Under the pieces are notes generated by a model, which was not told the DNA's origin, made no database searches, and saw nothing but the letters and a program-made list of their open reading frames with translations. Source: Monocercomonoides exilis (taxonomy: Eukaryota; Preaxostyla; Oxymonadida; Polymastigidae). Taken from it: a stretch of 64,000 bases of DNA. Position 1 is the first letter of the stretch, and every line of letters starts with the position of its first letter. A program made the translations under genes and the position numbers. Shown here piece after piece: positions 19,601 to 28,800 of this stretch. The stretch covers positions 429,501 through 493,500 of the forward strand of contig LSRY02000001.1 in NCBI GenBank assembly GCA_001643675.2, in the 5' to 3' direction.

Positions 19601-21706
19601 ACATCCAGCACATCCAACACATCCAGCACAGCCAGAGAAGTTGCAGACAACGTGTGCACATGGAACGGGTCTCTTGTCCATTTCGCCGACTCATCAGTCG
19701 CAATCACAGATGCTGCATTCACCGCTGCGCCTCAGGGCGCCCTCTCTCTTTCTGCCGCGTCTGCACACATGCACAAGATCCTCTTCGCAAACAACACCCC
19801 ATCCATCCCCAACTACCAGTCTGCCCGCCGCAACATCATCTGCTCAAATGCCTCCACCCTCCATCTCACAAGCATCGCCGGCGGAGACGGCCTCCTCCCA
19901 AACACTTCCCTCTGGATCCACACAACCGCATGCTCGCTCCACGGCATCCCTGCTCAAAGAGCATCCTCGTTCTTCATCCCCACACTCACCAGCGCTGCCA
20001 TCACCCATCACAACAACACCCACATCCAGATCCGCTGCAACGGCTCCCTCCTTCTCCCTTGCAACCTCTCATACGCCCTCTTCTTCCTCCTCGGCGATCA
20101 ACACGCTGTGGAGAAAGGTACATTCTCTCATGACGATTATGTGAGCGAGAACGAGATCGCTAGCACCATCCCAGCAAATGCAATTGCTGATGCATCTGAC
20201 AAGGCAGATGTGTTGGTTGCGCTGCAGTTCGGCAACCCCTCCAGTCCGTCTTTCACCGATGCCATTGTTGTGAAGAACAAAAGTGAAAGTCAGGCAAATG
20301 GAAACGAAAAACTTGTTGAAGGAGGAAAAGAAGGAAAATCTTATTGGTTGTTGATTGTGATTGTACTTGTTGCGATATTATTGATCGTGTTAATTTGCTT
20401 TATTATTTTTGTAATTCGATGGAGAAAGCAAAAGAGAAGAACTGAAGAACTGGAAGAGATTGTGAATGACAACATCAAAAAGGATCCGAAGGCATTCGAG
20501 ATGGTGACGATGGAGATGTCGCCTGAGGAGCAGTGGAGGAGGGCAGAGAGGGAGGCTGAGAAGAAGAATGAAGAGAGAATAAAGAAGAGGGTGTATGAGA
20601 AAAGCTTGGGTCATTCAGAGTCATCAGAACATCTTCTATCTGATAGTGGTTCAACTGAGTACATCCTGGGAAAGGACTCAGATAAGATTCCAGAATGGAT
20701 GTTGGAGAAGGTTGATGAGAAAGAAGAAGAAGAGATAAGAAAGCGAACATTATCACCTTCCATTTCATCCACTTCAACAACAGACTCAGATTCAACATTT
20801 GTTCGATCGGAGAGTCTGTGCCCAACCACCTCATCGATGTCGAATCTGGTGGATGCAATGGCATGCTCGTCTCCTCATGAGAAGCTGATTGTGGATCTGA
20901 GGGATTCTCTGTTCATGCTGCTGCACGGAAAGAATGAGAAGAAAGAGATGGCAATTGGCACTCTGCGGGAGAGAGAACAAACAGCTGCCCAAATCCTGTT
21001 CTGGGTGGCTGGTGGTGCGCTCTTCTCCTTCGAAGACGGGGAGGACGATCTTCCCTCTCTGCCAAACCTCAGCCCACACATCGTGCTGTTCTCTGAGCAC
21101 ATGGTCATCTGCATCGCCCTCCATTCTGATTGCTCCTCTGAAGACTCCGACACTTCCTCCATCTCTTCTTCAACCGTTGTCACGTCTGCAAGCGATGATG
21201 ATGATGATGATGATGGCAGAAACGATAGAGACTCTCTGCCCTCATCTGCCTTTGAGGAAGAAGATAGCTTCAAAAAAGAGTGTTTGAGGTGGAAGGCGCC
21301 TGAGCTCCTGATCAACAAGAACATGGGGGCAACACAGAAGTCTGTGGCATTCTCCATCGGGATGATGCTGTGGGAGTGTGTGACGCTCCAGATCCCGTTT
21401 GGCAAGTACGAGGCCGAGACTGCCGGCCAGAAGATAGCAAATGGCGAAAAGCCAGATCTGGGCGCGGCAGGCTGCTCCGCCTTCGCCCAAACCATCAACG
21501 CCTGCCTATCCCAAAATCCAGACGCACGCCCCAGCCCTGCCCAGCTCCAGCGCCAGTTCATCCAGCACTTTCCCGGTGGCGCTCCCAGCCTCACAGCTTC
21601 CGACGCCCTCTATTGTTACCACCCCTTGCACCTCAACTACTCCTCCCATCAATCTGCCTCCTATTCCGCAACAACCTTCACCAAAGATCCCGCTGCCCCC
21701 TCCTGA
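13616..21706 (+). CDS. Giant beta-helix surface receptor with pseudokinase tail
   Basis: Single-exon frame of 2,696 codons. The start is taken at ATG 13616 because it begins a signal peptide (MKCHLTFLFLCFIACESNG); the frame is open further upstream only from a TTG. The ectodomain is made of parallel beta-helix (pectin-lyase/Pmp-like) modules with GGA(I/V) and F.NC turns. These are headed by YVDG...CG...(A/P)C(R/K)(S/T)I motifs near residues 883, 1258 and 1680. An Asp/Glu-rich loop lies near 1140. A membrane-proximal block (RRNIICS ... LW ... FFIPTL ... GSLLLPCNL) precedes a transmembrane helix at about 2242-2266. The cytoplasmic tail holds a kinase-like C-lobe: RWKAPELL, SIGMMLWECVT and CLSQNPDARPS (about 2558-2640). 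The glycine loop, catalytic Lys, HRD and DFG are not recognisable, and the Asp of subdomain IX is missing, so it is probably a pseudokinase. Ligand and partner unknown. Confidence 0.85.
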   Translation: MKCHLTFLFLCFIACESNGVANCLEHSPCKAHLPFNYESIGTSNNKQQCLFKGLLSAPKQTQLLSRRCATMVNTSFLLSDASLACCAPHACLAIISSSDATFKSCTLTYTSKSTHHVAQLQSASLWLFNISLAVSNPAAPVSSIASSADHPASSANCRVSISSSLFDSCCVCAGSPFAATSGISDVELLHSSFTNITRTTNMNEPLNIPTREIRTVMSGCTVKCVESPYNGGLFHALNSKSFAHSSANTSFENCHRRHNAIPMVGDHSMIRQNISAGDATFVDCEFNSLESDYGGAIRFTSTGLLNISACLFNNCNSSIRGGAISFLSGGKNLISTHTFFNSCNAIHSGGAIDMCTPNSFLIRNTITTNCTTGHVGSGMITYDCEDTGLIDSCVFEGCKKKTQDYQGGCFGLYAKGRVNMTDCCFRNCSSEKHGGGICWDNSSNAYVSKVSFCFFENNSAAKMGHDVYIDSGWTNINEECFVLCRSATASSANRVMKGIQECSSWIPNTFFDPILVNSASGIDHQACGSADVGDIQGRRCRTVGYAVGVANPLLQTKAIAVEECVCHETRIDVCTLTISFSGAGADKTVLSADATGSTALVQITTGSATFSSLAFRRNASASLHSHLFHLTDMQGCLEVAHCTITATETLPDAPFAASVITVAAGHVLFDSVEIGPMCFSSVAALAVNAEAALSVTLTSTNLTAITRQSGSGSGLDCSLIAGSQVCITGGSFSSCTACQDGSCGGGVCAHLTDEDAEMVVNGSAAFADCCVPDTEGTGGTGGTGGKGGGMMVHIDNAQALFQISSGVCFSDSTPNRAAVGRDLFLRCAGRVMLSEIVNTTTLQFVDHTQCFADPSRLSGSEDGADHPVIPLEVYLCHRDNNIYVDGLAGTDHLHCGPSVFACETIHFAASNRITSASTTILLAANSTLASEITIETLPFLLSSATAHLQAVRVHDAGQCSNKAIVTASAEMSASSICFLLPTAMSTGRHGFIHSLAALTLDHCCIDFHSAPSLPVTFYIMHLASGSATITNTQISTHAEFSTFTPILISGAHSITINSTTIARPRRANGDGGCLIAEKHTQQGTTMHLSNCTISSCCIRAHTLKGGSLYASVENGRKLTMTGVTFTQCSASSSAPEADTDSDDETEAESEEEVDEENEDTEERGLGGGMFIEGGEGSMDFVLQNMTFDKCHAWRGKSLFVAGQMLDSVADTLHLKWDMDGPAFQSLHQLNGWERATCSEHYAVPLVVYLWTNFSAHAYVDGADGWDFSACGFDVAPCRSIDKALQLRFAPDLPSSASTITVTHSTTFSSLLHLQPSATHRNPQLLINGNIHGTPVAVHEPALQGSNKAFLASSILLRLANLSFSLPPSLHSILSFLQSATSSARLSLSACSFASTAPSSPTSYAVASVLAGSVEIANCCVSAITLTHPFFLVAATASQAAVQNLSACMVDASPAGIIEVAAPAEDTSKQTISPTNSQLTFTIADSNFTNITAHANHSTVFALPSYQSIDCVLDSCFCTNCVGETIDEGGAVRVRLSSTESSLKVASCVLTQCVCSRTKGKGGALMIDCTQPQSHSQSYSQSYSQSSPPAPDDLLHPIPLRILNDRFILNDAFSGKDIFIRSDHVATQINETQFTLDFTQPSLQTNNSICGSTFADSTLLDLIPLITFFKAGQIHACLLGTDSRQCGSTSNMCRTIDNSIRHIGSGTWNMVVVHTDSAFARQTTLADLTLRSATKLICLIHLQTPIAIEQTHHAVVAFANDCSLDSCHFSIGSGFSSELHSVFCQLNGSLLVVSCTFTSAGTETLLNSTLVSVASGVFEMRKAALHSIATTRNLLLFCSSSVAVCTETNISSTATSNAALAIEPSTTIEIRDLAIRNSTADNAFITCGCPQTPDTEPSPDEPASLLKLVGVAVAHATTKRCGFDCTSCTGTILQHNCSFTNFTSTSTSTSTPTFASESASASASASATGTMEHFANCENIQIEACIFQGTGTAASCTSSTSNTSSTAREVADNVCTWNGSLVHFADSSVAITDAAFTAAPQGALSLSAASAHMHKILFANNTPSIPNYQSARRNIICSNASTLHLTSIAGGDGLLPNTSLWIHTTACSLHGIPAQRASSFFIPTLTSAAITHHNNTHIQIRCNGSLLLPCNLSYALFFLLGDQHAVEKGTFSHDDYVSENEIASTIPANAIADASDKADVLVALQFGNPSSPSFTDAIVVKNKSESQANGNEKLVEGGKEGKSYWLLIVIVLVAILLIVLICFIIFVIRWRKQKRRTEELEEIVNDNIKKDPKAFEMVTMEMSPEEQWRRAEREAEKKNEERIKKRVYEKSLGHSESSEHLLSDSGSTEYILGKDSDKIPEWMLEKVDEKEEEEIRKRTLSPSISSTSTTDSDSTFVRSESLCPTTSSMSNLVDAMACSSPHEKLIVDLRDSLFMLLHGKNEKKEMAIGTLREREQTAAQILFWVAGGALFSFEDGEDDLPSLPNLSPHIVLFSEHMVICIALHSDCSSEDSDTSSISSSTVVTSASDDDDDDDGRNDRDSLPSSAFEEEDSFKKECLRWKAPELLINKNMGATQKSVAFSIGMMLWECVTLQIPFGKYEAETAGQKIANGEKPDLGAAGCSAFAQTINACLSQNPDARPSPAQLQRQFIQHFPGGAPSLTASDALYCYHPLHLNYSSHQSASYSATTFTKDPAAPS

Positions 21707-23397
21707 TCCTTCTCCGAGCAGCTGAGCGCTCCCTGTCTTTTTCCATCCACCTTTCCCCCAGCCCTTCCACATCCCAATGACTGGCTTGGAAGCTGGCAAG
21801 CGAAAAAGTCACATCTGCAGTTCAAATAAAGCGGAAATGACGCAGACAAGATAGATGCTCACAAATGACGATAGCGCAGACTGCATCTCATTCTGTGCCT
21901 CTTGTCAAACGTAACAGTTGTTTTATTTATTTATTAATTGTTTGCCTTTTTTTTTGGGAATACTTCCATGTGTTTTCTGTTATCTGTTTTCCGTTTTCCT
22001 TTTGCCAACGCCTATTTTGTTGTTATAATGAGGTCGGACTCGCAAAGCTGCAGCCGTGTAGCCTTTTGCATCCTTCCGTTTTGCGTTTGTTTGTTTGTTT
22101 GTTTTGTACTCGCTTTGTATTCAGCGTTTTTCTTCATTCACAGATGTTGTGGTTTTCAAGCCATTTTCATCCCCATTTCATTGTTCTGCTCCCATCCATG
22201 TGCGCTCTTCACATCACTTCCGTTGTCGCGCGCGCTCTCTCTCTAAAATAAACAAATCAGGGCATTTGCACTTCTAGATGGGAAAAACTCACAAACAGAT
22301 GCCGTGAAAAAAAAAAAAGCAAAAATTGTGTTTCTGTCACAATTCTCTGACTTTCTGAGAAAAAGAAAAGCGAATGAATAAAATGCGAATTTTTCTATCA
22401 ATAAAAAAGATTGAGTGCACACCATTCTCTTTGGCAAAGAAAATGTCAAAGCGCTCGCTCAGCAAGAACATTCACTTTGTGTGCTTGTTCAGGAAGCAAC
22501 ACGAAAACGGAAACAGCACCAAACTCAATTAAGAAAGAGTCGTGATAGCCTTGCAAAATAAAGAATAACAATATCACAAACAGGTGCATCGGATGATTCA
22601 CAAACGAAACGAAAAGAAAAGAAAAGAAAAGAAAAGAAAAGAAAAAGTTTAAAAAAAAAATGAATGAATGAATGAATGTGGAGAGCAAAATCCAAATCAC
22701 ATGTCTGACCAACACTCTAAAAGCACAGATACTCCCACACACATTTCAAAAACAAACCAATCAACCAATCATCAAAAATATAAGATGTTGTAATGTTTGT
22801 TGACTCTTTATCTTTTGGACTTGTTGCAATTTTCCATTGCTGTAGAATCTTGTATTAATTCATCAATTGTGAGTTTCTTTTCTCATCTGTCCATTGCAGA
22901 AGAAAAATTCAAAGATTATCAAATTGTTAATCCTTCCAGATTCATATATGCAAATACTTCATATCTCCTATTGTTCTTCTTCTTCATATTTTGTTTTGGA
23001 TGTAAAAAGAATATTATTTCGATCCATGCAGAATATGCGCGCATTTGAGATAAAATAGCCGAAATGACATAGATGGATAATAAATGCAAAAGCAGTTTTT
23101 CAAGCAGTTGGATTTTTTTTCTAAAATAGTTGTTTCGATTACATCAATCTGATTTGTTGTTGGTTCGATCAGCAGGAACAAAAGAATTTTAATTCTGACC
23201 CATTCACCAGAATTCTGCTGGTTCATTGAACTTTTTATCAAAATCTGTTTTTTATTGAGTAGAAACAACTGGATTATACAATGAATATCTTGGATTTTGA
23301 ACAAATTATTTATAGAATGAACATTGTTGATAAGTTTTGGGGTCTTTTCATTTTCTGTTATTTGAAAGCATAATTCCTTTTTATTACAATTATTTTC
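21707..23397. other. Intergenic with simple repeats
   Basis: Holds a (GAAAA)n tract around 22610-22645 followed by a (TGAA)n tract at about 22661-22678, and C/T-rich sequence. No frame with a conserved pattern was found on either strand. The ORFs here are T-rich and without family resemblance. Confidence 0.5.
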
Positions 23398-24727
23398 GAA
23401 GAATTGCTCGACGTGCTTGGATGTTGCAGCGAGGATGAGCAAAAGCAGAAAATCGTTGAAATGAATGAAAATATTGATGAAATGAATCGTGGTGAGTTAA
23501 AAACTGTCATTTCGATAGAGCTATTCAACAAAATTGACAAAATGCTCAAAGAAAGGAAAATGAATTTGGAAAATGCGATTTTGTTGTTGAAGCATATTGG
23601 TTATTGCAGTGTACTGAAAAGAACTTATGAATGCATCTTTGACGAATCTTTATTGTACAAAAGATTGAGGAGATGATTGAAGAAGAAAAGAAAAAGGAAG
23701 AAAAGAATGAAAAACTACTTGTTGACCTTTGTGAATGCAATCTGGCGCACAGTATCCTTCCTTCATCGAAATTTCATTCAATTTGTGTGCCTTGCCTTCT
23801 GAAAGTTTCTTTGAACAAAGAGGAAAACAAAGACATTCAAAAAGATGTGGAAATGGCTTTAATGGATTTGAGCGATATTGGAACTCAAGTTTGAGAGTTT
23901 CTATTTTGTTTTTGACGTTTTTGAATTTCTTTCTTTTTTTTTTTTCTGATTAGGAAATTGAACAAAAACAGTATTTGAATGAAATCAAAGAAATAATCCA
24001 GTATCATCAGGTGCAACACAATCTGACACACCTTGCGTATCAATCTGCTTGTGAATTTTTATTAAAGATGTTATTCAAAGATAATAGTTTGCAAGACACT
24101 ATTTTGAATGAGCTGCATATGGTGAAAGAAGCAACAAGAGAACTAAAAGAGCTTTCAAGATTCGCAGATCGGAGGAGAAAGAAAGAGTCAAAAGGAGAAA
24201 AAGGAGAAAAAGGAGAAAAAAGAGAGCTTGTTTTAATAAGATGGCTGCAAGCATTGAGGCATATCTTTTAATCATGCCAACTGTGGGATAAAGAATACTG
24301 TACGCTAATTAGCAGAGTTGTTCAGATGTTCAGAATAGCAAAGGATCATAACCCAGACATACTCGATGAATGCATTTATTTATTGAGAACTGCAGCAAAA
24401 TTCAGAGCTGTGAGGGTTGAAGACTTGCTGAAAGGCGGAGCGGTTGATCTCTTTTTGGAGAGGATCCTGCGATCAGCGATGGAATATGGGATGGTAAATG
24501 AAAGTTTCCAATTCTTTATTGACATTTTATATCGATTGATAATGCAAGAGGATGATGAAATGGAAGAAGAGAATAAAAAGGCAGCCAAAATGGAGCTATT
24601 TGAAAAATTCGAAGAAGAAGGATACGAAGATTTCATCATCAGCTTTCATGAAATATTTTCTTTTCTATTCAAAAAATGTTACGATGAAATGTTAAAAAAT
24701 ATTTCTGATTGTTTTGTGCATATTTGA
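23398..24727 (+). pseudogene. Oxymonad small-protein family, member B (broken)
   Basis: Clear paralogue of members A and C: FEELLDVLGCCSEDEQKQKI, LFNKIDKMLKERKMNLENA, DLCECN, ICVPCLLKVSLNKEENKD, then a 65-nt intron (23889-23953, CAA/GTTTGA to TTAG/GAA) and YLNEIKEIIQYHQ. It carries three independent lesions. The ancestral start codon is gone (no in-frame ATG before FEELL). One base is missing near 23668, so LYKRL is followed by a stop while MIEEEKKKEEK continues in the next frame. A TAA interrupts the frame near 24269, after ALRHIF. The last block (24326-24727, ending FEKFEEEGYEDFI) is intact and, unlike member C, is not split by an intron. It serves as the outgroup that dates the insertion in member C. 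Confidence 0.85.
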
Positions 24728-25845
24728 AGAGATGAGATTCATTTCATTTTGTGTGTCGTATTTATAAATATTCTTTTTGTATCTTTTCTCAAATTCGAAA
24801 ACGAACAGTCATTTGAAGACTTTAAAATAGACTTTTTTCGTGACTTCGAAATATAATAAAAACAATGAAAAAGAAAAGGAAAGAAAAAGAAAGTGAAGAA
24901 TATTGAATCGTTCTGAAAGAGAAACAAATTTGGTACAAAGTTCAGCAGGCTATGTGAGACAGATTTTTCAAGCGTTTGTGTGTGTGAAGAAATTTTCTGT
25001 TTTGAAAACTCTCTTTCTCTTCTTCTTTATTTATCTTTTCTTCTTTTTCTTCTGGTGTTTCGCCTTTTTCATTTTCTTCATCTTTTCATCTTTGGCGTGA
25101 AGCAATAGTTAAAACAAGATGATCCTAAAAATATATCAATTTAACAGATTTTCATACAATCAAAATAAAATTAGCAATTTTGGTTGAATTCACGATTTGT
25201 GTTTAAAAAAATGTTTTCGCTCTCATTTTTGAAATTGGAATTAAAGAAAAAAAATGTTTTTATTAAAAAACGTATTCACAATAAATAAATTTACAGATAG
25301 CATACATAACCCCATTATGCAAAAAATAACTTGACAAAATATTGATCATCTCACATAAAAATAGAATTAAATCTTGAACAAAAAAAAAATTGAACACTAA
25401 ATATCCTTGTAAAACAAACAGATAGCAAATGGCAAACATAAAGCTATGAAAGCATTATTGTAAAAAGGTTGAAAAACGATACGAAAAAACATAACAAAAA
25501 TTTGTATTTGAACAAGAACAAAACCAAATAATTTAATAAATAACTTTAAATAAATTTTAAAAATATGAATGAAAAGAAACGAAAGGAAACAATCTGAATA
25601 TATTCTATAAAAATCATTGACATCCATTTACACAGTTTATACACAGAAAAAAATATGTTCAAACAAACTTAAAAAAAATAATAAAATAAAAAATATTTTT
25701 TAATGTCAAATATAACAAAGTTCTACTAAACAAGATAAACTTACTATTTTCAGCAATTATTAATATTAATAATATTATGATAATTATTATAATGATAATC
25801 ATTATAATTATAACAATTATCAACATTTATTTATTCCCCTCTCAT
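24728..25845. other. Intergenic, AT-rich
   Basis: Very AT-rich DNA downstream of two convergent genes. Around 25745-25830 there is a stretch of nested TAAT/ATTA palindromes. No coding frame is supported. Confidence 0.5.
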
Positions 25846-28800
25846 TCATCCCTGTTCAACTGCCCCATCCTCCTGCGAATGAGCGGTGCGAGTATCATCA
25901 ATAACCAAATACACAAAATAGTCCGGATACTGAAAATGAGCAAGCAACACTGAAAGCGGAATGTCTAATGGAATTCGCATAGAATGGCAATAGACAGGCG
26001 GATAGCAGTGCGAAATGAGCGGGTTTGAATGAGTCGTTGTTTGGTCGGTATAACCTGAAAATGAGGGGGATAAGGGGGATGAGGGAGAAGAAGAAGCTGA
26101 AGATGAAGAAGATGAAAATGAAGAAGGAGAAGGTGAAGGAGAAGGAGAAGGAGAAGGAGGAGGAGAAGAAGAAGACGACGACGACGATGATGATGAAGAT
26201 ATTGAACTTTCATGCTGTTGCAATCCAACCGAAGCTTTCTTATCAACAGAAGAAAATTCCATTTTTATTGAATCCGAAGATATTTCATTGTTTTCCAAGA
26301 GCTTTCCAACTTTTCCAACCAATTTTCCATTTTCGAGTGAAGAAGTCGACGAATCACGTTCAATTGTTACAGTAGATGAAGAAAAGTTCTTCTTCTTCTT
26401 TAAATTTGACACAAGTGAAGCAGAAGATGAAGGGGCAGATGAGTCAATAGATTGAGAATGGACATGCAAAGAAAGAGAATTTGAAGAAGAAGAAGATGAT
26501 GATGATGATGATAAAGTTGTAAAGGAAGAAGAGGAAGAGGGAGAGGGAGAAGAAGAAGAGCAAAGCGAATTCGAATGCGGCTGAGGTGAAAGAAAAGCCT
26601 GAATCTTATCATTTGCCTGCGAAGTGGCAGAAAATGCAGGCGATGCTGAGCTTTTTGCAGAAATTGGCTCAGAAACTGAATGAGGGCGAAAGGGAATCAA
26701 GTCGACTTTGGAAATGCTTGAGGCATTTTCAACAAGAAGGGGGTTGCGGACAAAGGGATGGGGAGAAGAAGAAGAAGAGGGAGAAGGAGAAGAAAAGGGA
26801 GGGGGAGAAGGAGGAGGAGGAAATGCGATAGAAGAAATAGAAGGAAGAGCAGTCGGAAGTTCAGAAGACATAGAAGAATGTGGAGAAGGAGGAGGAGGAG
26901 AAGGAGAAGAAGAAGAAGAAAGAGAATGAATCGAATCCCCAACTGCTAATTCCACATGATTTCCATCTTTTTTATCTGCCTTCTCTTTCCCTTCAATGAA
27001 CATCACTTGAGCTGCGTTCAGCCTTTTCACATCATCTCGTGTCACATCTACAAAATCACCCACATAATCCAATTCTTCTTCTTCCTCCTCTTCTTCTCCT
27101 TCCTCTTCTTCTTCTTCTTCCTCTTCCTCTTCCTCTTCTTCCTCTTCTTTTTTAACTTCTTTCTTTTCCTCTTTCTCTTTCTCTTTCTCATCTTCCAATG
27201 AAGAATTTGATAAACTGTCTCTTTTATTCAAGCCATTTGCTTTGCCCGATGAAAACTGCTTCAAAGAAGAGCCAGAATGAGAAGACGAATGCGAATGGCA
27301 GGACGACAAAGAGGAGCGAGAAGAGGTGCGTGTGTGTTCAGATAATGAAGAAGAAGAAGAGGAAGAAGAGAATGAGGAAGAGGAAGAAGAAGAGGAAGAA
27401 GAAGGTGATGAAAGCATGATCGGATAAGAAATCTCTGTCGACGCCAGCGAAAATGGATTCACGCCATCAGCCGAAGCAGCAGCCAAAGCAATAGATGAGG
27501 AAATATTTTCTTCATTTTTGGCTGTTGTTTGATTAATCACACCATTCAATTGATAAGACGTGCTGTTTGACTGTAGAGAATCTGAAGAAATAGACAAATT
27601 CTGCTGCTCTGAGACACCTGAATGCGATTTGGCTGATAGCAAAGAGTGATCAGAGGACGGAGAATTAGCAAGCGGAGAAATAGGGGACGGAGAAATATTC
27701 TCCGAATTCCCCGAAGTTATCTCCGGGTTTGGGGTATCTGCTGATGAAGCAGGAATTTTTTGTGGTTCGCAATTGGATTGTGAAGAAAGAGGAGGAAAAG
27801 AAGAAGGAAGAGAAGAAGAAAGAAGGGAAGGACGAGAAGGAGGAGGAAGAAGAGAAGGAGGAGGCGAATGAGAAATGAATGTGAATGACATCTGGATGTC
27901 TTCATCAATATCTTCATGTGCAATCAGATTGAATGAAGAGTCAGGAAAAGAAGAAGATGATGATGATGAAGAAGAAGAAGAATTAGCATTGGAATTTGAA
28001 GAAGAAAGAGAAGAAGAAAGAGAAGAAGAAGAAGAAAGAGAAGAAATATTATTTGGTTCACTTTCAACAACAGAAGAATAATTAACACATGAAAATGATG
28101 AAATGTTTTTAGGATTTATTTTGTGTTCAGACAGAGAATGAGAGGGAGAATGGGTAACTGAGAGAGATCTGCTTCCTTTTTGGTGTTTGGAAGAAGAGGG
28201 AGAAGAAGAGGAGGAGGAGGAAGAGGAAGAGGAGGAAGAGGAAGTAGAAGGAGAAGATGAAAATCTTTGGGTGGAAGAAGAGGAAGAAACAGAAGAAATA
28301 GAAGGAAAGGGAGGAGATGATGAAGAATATGAAGAGGAAGAGGAGGAAGAAGAAGATAAAGTAGATGAATAAGATGAATCAACAGGAGCTGTTTTGAGTG
28401 AGTCAGAAAGAGAGCAAAGATGAGAAGAAATGGCATTGGAAATAAGAGAAGCGCCTGAAGACACGTCTGTTTGTGCGTAATGCTGATACAGCTGATATTG
28501 GAGATTATGTTGTGGTTGCTTGGTTTGAGAAGAAGAAGAAGGAGAAGAAGGAGAAGGAGAAGAAGGAGGTGGAGAAGAAGAAGATAATTCTGTACTTGGA
28601 AGCGTTGAATTTGAAGTTTTTGAAGGAAAAGAAGATGATGAAGAATCATGAAACGAAGAAGATGAAGACAATTTCATTTCATCTGATGTTAATGTTAATG
28701 AATCAGCATTCTCCTTCTCATTCACTTGATCCTTCGCACAATTACACAAAACATCTGCTTTCTTCATCTTCTCTGTTGATAGTGTCAGTTCAGGCGTCGA

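Noticed and set aside
22797-23442. Small frames on both strands upstream of member B
   Set aside because: No start context, intron logic or similarity; the composition is that of AT-rich spacer.
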